Source of the DNA: Cladocopium goreaui
Lineage: Eukaryota; Sar; Dinophyceae; Suessiales; Symbiodiniaceae
Direction: 5' to 3'
Length of the DNA stretch: 64,000 bases
Assembly (NCBI GenBank): GCA_947184155.2
Contig: CAMXCT020001835.1
Span: 462,001-526,000, forward strand
Shown here: positions 58,901 to 64,000 of the stretch, one piece after another
Position numbering within the stretch: position 1 is the first letter of the stretch
Layout: every line of letters begins with the position of its first letter
Notes under the pieces: generated by a model
Databases searched by the model: none
Told to the model about the DNA's origin: nothing
What the model saw: the letters and a program-made list of their open reading frames with translations, nothing else
Made by a program: the position numbers and the translations under genes

Positions 58901-61597
58901 AACCTTCTTCTTGCTCTTCTGGAATTCAATGTGGGTTTCTCTCTCATCAAGAAGTTGATCTTTTGGAATTGGAGTTTTCTCTGATCGAGTCATCTCATGT
59001 AAGTTCATTCTCTTGTCCTTGTGGTGCCTGATGAGTTCACGACGTAGTGGATCAACCTGCCAGTAGTCACCAGTCACCAAAGCTTCTCCTTCATGATCAT
59101 CTTGTTTGACAGCAATCTGACTGTACTCAAAGTGATCGTGTTGTGAATAGAAACTTTTGACTTGTGGAGTCTTGAAATGAACTTGGCTCATGTACCATGC
59201 TACATCTTGTAGGTCGAGAATGAGATGAGTACTAATGGCTGTCCTCAAAACCATTTTTCTCATGCCAATACGTGCACAGGACAAATAAGCCTTCTCTGGA
59301 GTAAGTTCAAATTGAAATCCAAGGTTTCTCATCTGTGGAAGTGACATCAACAATGGGACATCACCTTCTTCGACAATGTCGAATTCTGTAAACTGAGTGT
59401 TCCATCCATGATCATACATGAATATCACGAGCTTCTCAGTACATTTTGATTGTTGTGAGTTTGCAAAGAAGAATCTTGAACTTGTTGGCTGAATTTCATA
59501 CCAGAGTCCACTGTTGGGATGTGAGTCAACATATCTGCAAAATGCTTCAACTGCTCGTCGAGAGCCCATAGCTCTTGTGCATCCAAGATCCAGAATACAC
59601 ACAGTTGGTGGTGCAGAATTCTCTGTGTGAAAAGCTAGTCCATTCTCACATGCCAGATCAGTTTGTACAGTATGAAATGAAAAAGCACTCTGCTGTGATG
59701 GTTCCTCTATCTCTGTAGAGCATCCATGTGAAAACAATGATGTGCCTTCTGCCAATGGCTTCCATGAAGCCTCACCTTCTTGAAGACCAACTTGCCTGGG
59801 CACTACAGCTGGACGTTGTTGTACACCTTGTCGTAGTGCACCAACTTCTCCAACCAGAACAGGGAATCTCTTCATTTCTCTCCTGTTTTGATGTGCTCTT
59901 GCATCACGTTGGTTCTGTCCTCCACGACGAGTGCGTCGTTGTTCATCTTGTGCTGAATACGTGGATGTCAAAACATCAACACGAGCTGGCTCTGTCTCTG
60001 CAACATCAACACGTGCTGGTTCAGTTGTTCCAAATGAAAAGAAACCATGACCAGAACTTGAAGCTGCAGAAGAATAATGAGCTTGTTGAGTTTGTTGATT
60101 CTGTATGGCAGGAGCTGATGTGGTCTGAGGTTGAACATAGTTCGACTTGCCTTTTCCATCTCCTGGCTTTCCTCCTTTTCCATCATCATCCTTGCCTTTC
60201 TTGCCTTTCTTTCCTTTTCCTTTTCCTTTTCCTTTCCTCTGGAAATATCCATACTCATCCATGTAGTATGAATCATCATAGGCCCAATAGCCTTCATTCC
60301 AGGTTTGATCATCGGCCCAATAGCCGTCATAGTTTTCATTCCATTCATCATCTTGCCATTCATCTTCATAACCTTCTTCACTCACCATGTGAGAGCGGCC
60401 TTTCTTTCTTCCTTTTCCTCGGCCTTTTCCTTTTCTTGATCTGAAGAATCTTCGTCCTCCTCTGCCTTTTCCTTTTCCTTTTCTCTTTCCTTTACCTTTG
60501 CCTCGTCTGATGTATTTGCCTTGGAACCTTCTCTGATACCATGTGAAGTTGGCGTCATCATAAACCCAGAAAACATCTTCTAAAGCATCCAGGAATCCTT
60601 CTGCGCCGTCTTCTTCATCTTCGGCCCAATAGCCGTCGGTTCCTTCTAATTCACCTTCATCCAGTACGAGGAAAGATCTTCTCTGTGCCATGCCAGAGGG
60701 TTGCATCAATGGATTGTCAACTGCTGTTTTGGTAGTGCAAAACATTTCCAAGAACAGGTCACGTAGTTCTTGAATGCTGTATCGATCGAGAGTTCGTCCA
60801 CGATGTGTCATGATACTTGTGAGTGTGTTTCTTTGATCTTGACTCAGGTCAGCTAGACTTACAAAAATCAATGCTAGCAAATTTTCACCCAGTGGGAATG
60901 CTTGTCGCTGTGCTTCTCTACGATTTTCCTGAAATAGTCTGAATGCCGCTAGTGCCAGTTCATCTGTCCAAGGAACAGCTACATGGGGTGTTCCTGAGGC
61001 TGCTGCTACTTCAGCTCTCTCTTGTTGATCTCGTTCATGTTCTTGACGTCGTTGTTGAACAAACAGGATTGCTTCAGGACTAGTCACTGTTACTTCTGGA
61101 AGTAAATCCATCCAAGACTCAATAAGTCTATTGCCAGTGAGTTGAAATCTAGTCATCCACTTCTGAAGATCCATGGTTCCTCTGTTGAACTTCATGAACT
61201 GCATGAAACGGTATAAGAACACGTTCTGGGCACCTTTGATGAAATGAGGTCGTAGAAATCTTTTAAAATAAGCCACTCCTTCATAGGGATCCCTGAGTAA
61301 TTCTCTATCCAATAGCCTCTTGTATTGTTGAGCATCTCCTTCCAGTCTGTTGCGCAATGCTGGACCACGTTTCTCTGGTTCTAACTCCGTAATGTCACAC
61401 CAGTCATCAATTGCATCCTCAAAAGCAAAGAAGCTGGTTCGCCCATCATAGGCTGGAGCAACCTTTGTGGTCATCTGTTGCGTCATATGAATCTGTGTTT
61501 GCTGGGGTGCTCTTCTCATTGCATAAGAGTCATATTGGTTCCATTCATTTGCATCGACAATGTCGAAGTCATCATCATCATAGCCATGGCTTGCCAT
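52883..61597 (-). CDS. Copia Gag-Pol polyprotein (Gag, PR, IN, RT, RNase H)
   Basis: 2904-codon frame with ATG at 61597, 40 bp after the primer site. Residues 1-360: Gag-like helical region. About 362-402 and 451-484: very basic KGKGKRKGKG tracts in place of a CCHC zinc knuckle. Around 670: protease, ILDLGCTRAMGS, with Leu after the catalytic Asp. About 1124-1159: integrase HHCC zinc finger (HYHMSPTQF ... CRVC). Catalytic D near 1189 (FVDHAEI), D near 1246 (VGDEAFF) and E near 1279 (NRAESAV). RT: LDLKTAFLQG with D2315 and LHVDDLFITG with D2615-D2616 (His for the usual Tyr). RNase H: D near 2772 (MPDAAF), E near 2823 (TVAELYAL), D near 2857. About 300 residues separate the two RT aspartate motifs, far more than usual. 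The frame ends early at 52883 by frameshift. It replicates the element by reverse transcription and integration. Confidence 0.93.
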   Translation of the reverse strand: MASHGYDDDDFDIVDANEWNQYDSYAMRRAPQQTQIHMTQQMTTKVAPAYDGRTSFFAFEDAIDDWCDITELEPEKRGPALRNRLEGDAQQYKRLLDRELLRDPYEGVAYFKRFLRPHFIKGAQNVFLYRFMQFMKFNRGTMDLQKWMTRFQLTGNRLIESWMDLLPEVTVTSPEAILFVQQRRQEHERDQQERAEVAAASGTPHVAVPWTDELALAAFRLFQENRREAQRQAFPLGENLLALIFVSLADLSQDQRNTLTSIMTHRGRTLDRYSIQELRDLFLEMFCTTKTAVDNPLMQPSGMAQRRSFLVLDEGELEGTDGYWAEDEEDGAEGFLDALEDVFWVYDDANFTWYQRRFQGKYIRRGKGKGKRKGKGKGRGGRRFFRSRKGKGRGKGRKKGRSHMVSEEGYEDEWQDDEWNENYDGYWADDQTWNEGYWAYDDSYYMDEYGYFQRKGKGKGKGKKGKKGKDDDGKGGKPGDGKGKSNYVQPQTTSAPAIQNQQTQQAHYSSAASSSGHGFFSFGTTEPARVDVAETEPARVDVLTSTYSAQDEQRRTRRGGQNQRDARAHQNRREMKRFPVLVGEVGALRQGVQQRPAVVPRQVGLQEGEASWKPLAEGTSLFSHGCSTEIEEPSQQSAFSFHTVQTDLACENGLAFHTENSAPPTVCILDLGCTRAMGSRRAVEAFCRYVDSHPNSGLWYEIQPTSSRFFFANSQQSKCTEKLVIFMYDHGWNTQFTEFDIVEEGDVPLLMSLPQMRNLGFQFELTPEKAYLSCARIGMRKMVLRTAISTHLILDLQDVAWYMSQVHFKTPQVKSFYSQHDHFEYSQIAVKQDDHEGEALVTGDYWQVDPLRRELIRHHKDKRMNLHEMTRSEKTPIPKDQLLDERETHIEFQKSKKKVLHKDNWRTEKKRFSEQSEEFWKGKTIYKINEDYVIPDDIVRSDIDRAKPFRGNIDDLFHPESASSVPSGVQKKKPSSLKKEEGKPISNGPGSKKIEVGPPAAKRHVGKQKPQVVDDSQSGSSRKKVVVSYPKLDEEDELDKVARELGLDKIDSDEPQVIEPKHSAPARNRGKQDSESQVEKLGSDALEPRRVSIPLPGSEVQAMTPAYRKMLRKLEDSVELYKLHIKHYHMSPTQFRRRTSMLGLPDSVYQKYEEMYNKCRVCSTSIAPPPRARISGIRSTNFGDVIFVDHAEIQLRKNKYMVLLVLDGATNLLWATAQNSLNNKETIQALRLWSDEHNCMPKAIVGDEAFFQEDFLTYYRTHGIKECPCGSRTPWPNRAESAVRLFKRQWQIMSKNLEDDRFKGITIREAVKRTVWARNTQLTVSGYSPLEIATGRRPPDLLDIETSDPAQLSVDPLPEDKTQLELQRLALRAHQEARQAADLRHDMAKRTMPSDGPYKPGDKVFVWSSPVNANAIASKAWKKERWIRGTVISQEGAMVNVHVDNAVMRVNQSKVRRDHDEWHDVAVPGLDTSEPVPLAVEDEDDYEPDIAEYAEAYLGEQAHWFCQTGKCDVVELFSSNTGLSWHMARLNMKVGEPIDHKHGWSFNSKKKQNQVWKQLEKLDPEYVLITNPSPNSWKYSVFKFCLDVMKWQADRGKGFLVIAPPDSGFAQFLAWKKFQKDRIKYHIGCFNLDMTNYCRCDPSIKNLRVYYNHDEDFDMLEPQHAFNREGKLWNDPQWKVLPSHLCSFIAQFTQLVPLQNMRQCFLFEDLLEHFDDGALCGTSMFLDREPECSCLLQDLHNVETSIPVPLKHILPQRFTTQLLVQTLRKIDQLPRSTEASVRESTDPRIIELIPGLQDVRKKTLPQMYFEDCSVFRGTYGRVNPLFQHPEDAVLLIWKPGDYDHVYFMFVSQLYPHHEQFKIHEWSMIVFSRETTGAIKRRVEDPPSSSSTPPNGDDPIHPDQHGDVPPNDDEMLSGDEPDDPLDDDNQPDYNTGPDPGDDDDQEYIIPDDYGPPPDDDLDMPGIQDSGETHQPSSPSTPFSNPDIPIEEIADPGQDDDSPPGPDPTSEPIRVQRKQRQISTDSTDALPKAKAKVIIKRPKVQLPGHVQPISVPTQKPHEDEDEGPLHDPTASSSHDNTIPLPTTTPTSFTPGDFAQPAQQQSSQGTPELVSSQHDDDETEPYETDDTPVLTEDDIAQLQEEDVDTEPYTSDHSHFVDVDGTVFVPLGPKVQAAPEFGSYDVTGFKQFEQYLAKNGKKQPKAESVITQEVLRKYAKEIKQAKLEEFRSFLDFTAMTFRDKRRHKIDNYVTGRWVLTIKVDKDGQFKKFKARWVCRGFQDAQKYDLQTDSPTATRYGFRVASQHAASMYWDLLHLDLKTAFLQGETYDLDRRVIHVQLPTDIGLPPYLVGLCTRSVYGLADAPRRWWNRLDKFLISLGIQPTRADRCTYVCYDGAFKEPKQVSFADSEATEPAPVTYYVSSQDGEETRDESSDIAEEVHKSLLVEERLFSACYQQTQTWKQRKEFKEKKVEDCAWTPVVDETLLKFLESVEHKSGWYPFENGHAQVAYRAKALRTPDSHYDRKKFHLRTSIVKRKGVWWLLEMNHDMNKDNVSISLEEEAEVLVSVFLPSERTYLATTPQLTPEIVEQLLEHFMDPVNGSNAKGRKPIGMCCLHVDDLFITGTPEFLEKFKKVVKSQFKIGHEDVNDLMFTGQRVKWIIDEKTKKKSHITVEQSLCVSELTEVVIPKGLKDEDKCDKDLHTAYRSLLGSINWLQSRTQFQSCYQFSRCASAAASPTIGDCKTLNKLCRQIVGDPMELMFWPLQGDPRLVAMPDAAFRNNSDKSSQRAMVIFMAEPRKEKSKNTRGSLIFFESTKIKRTTLSTTVAELYALMKCYGTCQMLRGLIKDITGLSSEIHMRTDANNLVTTASTTHVPEQQETIHMIQMLRKEACSGSLLTCHISELNGV

Positions 61598-61637
61598 TTC
61601 TTGGGCTCTACCTGGAGCTCACCCTCAATGAGGGATC

Positions 61638-61653
61638 ACTGCTCCGCTACCAC
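61638..61653 (-). promoter_or_regulatory. Primer binding site (initiator tRNA-Met type)
   Basis: In element orientation TGGTAGCGGAGCAGTG, 2 nt after the 5' LTR. It resembles the TGGTATCAGAGC site that many plant copia elements use with initiator tRNA-Met. The position relative to the LTR is exactly as expected for reverse-transcription priming. Confidence 0.75.
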
Positions 61654-61655
61654 TT

Positions 61656-61856
61656 GAAGAGGGGCCCTAGCGTCTACTTCAAGATCAGCTAAGGCGTCTT
61701 CCCCAATGACAGCACTTGTTTTACTCAGCCTGTTGCCGGTCTGTGCTTGTCTACAGGGTTACTCTATATACCTCTTTCTTGAGCCTTGAAGGCGCATATA
61801 AATGTGCTCAATACTCATGCATGTACCTATGTAGGTATTAGGTCGAAACAAAAACA
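61656..61856 (-). repeat. 5' LTR of copia element
   Basis: 201 bp; in element orientation it starts TGTTTTTGTTTCGACC and ends GGGCCCCTCTTC. Contains a TTTATATGCG TATA-like site and the mini-hairpin core CTC-TTTCTT-GAG at 61772-61783. Matches 46167-46364 apart from a 4-bp and a 1-bp indel. Confidence 0.92.
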
Positions 61857-62484
61857 GGGGGGGGGTCCCCCCCTTTCGCGTGAAAAATCACGTGATGTCC
61901 TTGAGCAGCCCCCGGAATACTTGCTAAAGCAAGAAGACTCCAGCTAGCTGACGCTAGCTTTTGTGAATAGACTAGGTGTCCAAGAATCTTGAAGAATCTT
62001 CGAGAATCATCAACACAGAACAAAAGTGTGTGAAACACAAACCCGTTGAGTTTTGACCCTTGAGGCCCTTGCTTCTAAGGTTATCAAAAACTTCAAGCAT
62101 ATCAGGCCACAAACCACACTGGCGTCCAGGGAGAGGAAGTGATCCACAAATTCCAATGGCCCCTCAGCTGTGCAGAGGTAACAATCCAATCATGGTAAAT
62201 CGCCGGAGAAAACGACTCTACGAGCCTATGCTGTGCTCTGAGGTCGCTGCCACGGGTTGTTCTGCCAGATCCTGTCAACTGGTCTTGGGTTCATGATGGT
62301 TCATGATTTGAAGCACTTTTCCATCATCAAACATCAAAGCACGTGTCAAAATCACCGCAAAACCCACCTCTGAGACATCATCCGATTGCTCAAAACAGTC
62401 ACCATAAGTCGCCCACCTGAGGCTCTCAGTTCAAAATCCAATTTCCGTCTATGAAAACACGCACACAGACTCACACAATGTGCA
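61857..62484. other. Flank of copia insertion, no gene
   Basis: Starts with the G-run and its complementary C-run (GGGGGTCCCCCC), then repeat B (61888-61975). The rest has a plus-strand open frame at 62060-62296 without support. Nothing else seen. Confidence 0.4.
61888..61975 (+). repeat. Dispersed repeat B, right copy
   Basis: Same unit as 45578-45665 with about ten differences; located 32 bp outside the right LTR. Confidence 0.75.
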
Positions 62485-63175
62485 CTACGTACGGATTGCA
62501 CTTTCAGAAAATCTTGGTGTGACAGCTTGGTATGATCTCTGAGCAGTCTGCGAAGCTGCCAAAGCCGCTTCAAAGTCTTTTCGAGTGATCCCCTGCACAG
62601 CGCATGCATCAGCGGACCCTTCATAGCAAACGTAAACGCAGTAATTAAAGACTTCGTTATCGCAGCTCTGAGTCAGAAAGTGTTTAAGCAGTTCATAATC
62701 TGAGCTGAACCTGTTCGTCTTCTCTTTGGCTCTGGACCTGCATTCACTTCAACACACATCTAGGAAAGACTTTGAAGGAGTTGTCCGCAAACCCAGAGAC
62801 GGCACGCAGTCCCATGGTGCTAAGCGGTGGTCACGACTGGAGACTGCACCTGGTCAAAAATAAACTCCAAGAACTTCTCTGCCTGCATTCTGTCATCTTC
62901 CTCAGTGCGTCAGTGCACTCTAAAATGGTTGCACCAGCTTGAACAGCAGTGTGTCACTCTTGAGCTTCCTACTTGTATCTTGAACGGCTGTACCTGCTCA
63001 CAGCTGCCAGCACTTCTTTCATGTCAAGTCTGTGAAGGCCAGCAAAATTGCGCTTGTTCACTATTTTTGCACTTTTTACTGTAACGAGGGCTGCCCAGCA
63101 GGACCCAGCCGATGGGCCAAGTGCGCCGCTGGCAGAGGCAGACTGCTGTTCATCTCTGCTCTTTAAATTGCCATC
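62485..63175 (-). CDS. 3' exons of an unknown minus-strand gene
   Basis: Three exons: 63175-63002 (CTTAAG|GATGGC to GCAGCT|GTGAGC, phase 0) reading AKIVNKRNFAGLHRLDMKEV; 62900-62850 (ACTGAG|GAAGAT to GACCAG|GTGCAG, phase 0) reading EDDRMQAEKFLEFIFDQ; and 62710-62485 (AACAG|GTTCAG to a TAG stop, entering in phase 2) reading YELLKHFLTQSCDNEVFNYC, YEGSADACAVQGITRKDFEA and ending SESAIRT. The last junction is out of phase, so a small exon between 62850 and 62710 is probably missing. A possible upstream exon at about 63560-63447 reads ALLLLHPLDAKIQRCEMDLE. Not recognised; helical, cytosolic-looking. Base composition and phases make coding likely. Confidence 0.5.
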
Positions 63176-63659
63176 CTTAAGCGGAAACCTTTGTCCGAGC
63201 AAGTCAGGCATCGGGGCGCAGCCAAAACACGGCACGAAAGTAGGGATAGAGAAACGGTCTGCGTTGTGCACCGTTACGGAGCAACTGTGGCCTTGTTCAA
63301 ATGATGAACAAACGGAAGGCTATTCATCGATAAACCCAGGGTTCAATAAGAAAAGAAAGGCAAAATCGGCAAAATGTTGAGGAAGTTTTGAATCTGTCTT
63401 TTCCGAGTCACTCCATTTGTATCCACTTGTCATCCTTATCGCGTTTTGGCTTTCGCATGCTTCCATCTCCAAATCCATCTCGCAACGTTGAATCTTGGCG
63501 TCCAGCGGATGCAGCAACAACAGAGCTTCACGACAAGCTTTGGAATGAGCCAAGCTGACAGAACCAACCACAATGGCAAGGTGATGGCGATCCTAAGCTG
63601 CGAAACAGGACAAAATAAAATCTATTCTTTGACAAGATGCATCCCTCTTTAGCAGGGGA

Positions 63660-63753
63660 TGGGGTCAAAACCCTGGTACCTAGTGAACCCCAAAATAGCG
63701 GGTAAATGGATGTTCATCCCACTAAAAATGGTATGTATAGGTATTGATCCATA
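63660..63753. repeat. Dispersed repeat family C, copy 3
   Basis: GGGGTCAAAACCCTGGTACC ... GGATGTTCATCCCACTAAA ... GGTATTGATCCATAG. A partial fourth relative is at about 21497-21560 (TGTGGATGTTGACCTCCC then TAGGTATTGACACAT). Confidence 0.7.
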
Positions 63754-64000
63754 GCCAGCATTCTTTGGCTCTGTTTGCAGACAAATTGCATATCTAGTAC
63801 CGCTCGAGCCATCCGCATGTGGGCTATCTGGTTGGTATGGGGAAATGACGAGCGAGCAAGCGAGCTAGCAAGCTGTGGATCAACTTCCAGAAAATCCAAA
63901 AGAGGGGGCCTTGGTGGAGCAGACTAGTGGAGCAGTTTGATACTCTGTGCCTGTACATCTCTGTGAGAAAAAATTATATAAGTCGTCAAAGGCATCGGCT
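63754..64000. other. No gene seen
   Basis: Downstream of the family C repeat, the sequence has a short GAGCGAGCAAGCGAGC run at about 63850 and no supported exon. Confidence 0.4.

Larger units (their letters stand above)
46167..61856 (-). mobile_element. Ty1/copia-type LTR retrotransposon with a second ORF
   Basis: 15.7-kb element read right to left: 5' LTR 61856-61656, 2 nt, primer binding site, Gag-Pol ORF 61597-52883 plus frameshifted RNase H tail to 52674, a 6.27-kb segment with ORF2 (52651-46382), 3' LTR 46364-46167. Without that segment the element is about 9.4 kb. The order protease-integrase-RT-RNase H defines Ty1/copia. G-runs flank both LTRs, compatible with a 5-bp GGGGG target duplication. 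The LTRs have two small indels and no substitutions, so the insertion is recent. No convincing polypurine tract sits just upstream of the 3' LTR (the sequence there is TTTTGAATTTGTGCCTG). Confidence 0.9.

Overview
The window looks like nuclear DNA of a dinoflagellate, plausibly a Symbiodinium-type alga. This is an inference from four things: short exons joined by introns that start with GC or GA as well as GT (boundaries read AG|GC, AG|GA), all supportable host exons on one strand, dense micro- and minisatellites with palindromic MITEs, and a very large single-ORF Ty1/copia retrotransposon. No bacterial operon or CRISPR was found; tRNA/rRNA genes were not searched exhaustively.

Layout. 1-22.6 kb: minus-strand split genes in AT-rich, MITE-rich DNA. 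The clearest is a secreted GH18 chitinase-like gene (six exons, about 5549 down to 1336). Further up are a fucolectin-like (F5/8 type C) exon near 8.1-8.2 kb and, at 15-22 kb, a set of cysteine-rich exons, several of which are symmetric phase-1 cassettes. 22.6-34.5 kb: almost entirely tandem repeats: a 105-bp class duplication, polypyrimidine blocks, a 1.4-kb CACTC-type minisatellite, a 127-bp satellite interrupted by a 100-N assembly gap, (CAT)n arrays and an ACACCACCGAG minisatellite. The long open frames there are products of the repeats. 35-45.4 kb: exons of one or more unknown minus-strand genes, including a glutamine-rich coiled-coil part. 62.4-63.6 kb: the 3' end of another minus-strand gene.

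46.17-61.86 kb is the highlight: a minus-strand copia element with two 0.2-kb LTRs that differ only by two small indels, an initiator-Met-type primer binding site, and a 2904-codon Gag-Pol frame (Gag-like, protease, integrase, reverse transcriptase, RNase H). A frameshift separates the last 80 or so codons of RNase H. Between pol and the 3' LTR lies a second ORF of about 1860 codons. It carries an N-terminal Tpt1/KptA-like RNA 2'-phosphotransferase domain and a C-terminal endonuclease/exonuclease/phosphatase-like domain. The segment holding it is bounded by 17-bp direct repeats, so it is either a nested retroposed gene or an accessory cargo gene. Both ORFs and one LTR share a dispersed 16-nt mini-hairpin whose stem bases covary. 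I regard the ORF2 architecture and these hairpins as the most likely undescribed biology here.

Limits: exon edges were inferred by eye from AG|G boundaries and reading-frame phase, domain calls from motifs only; no database or structure search was run.
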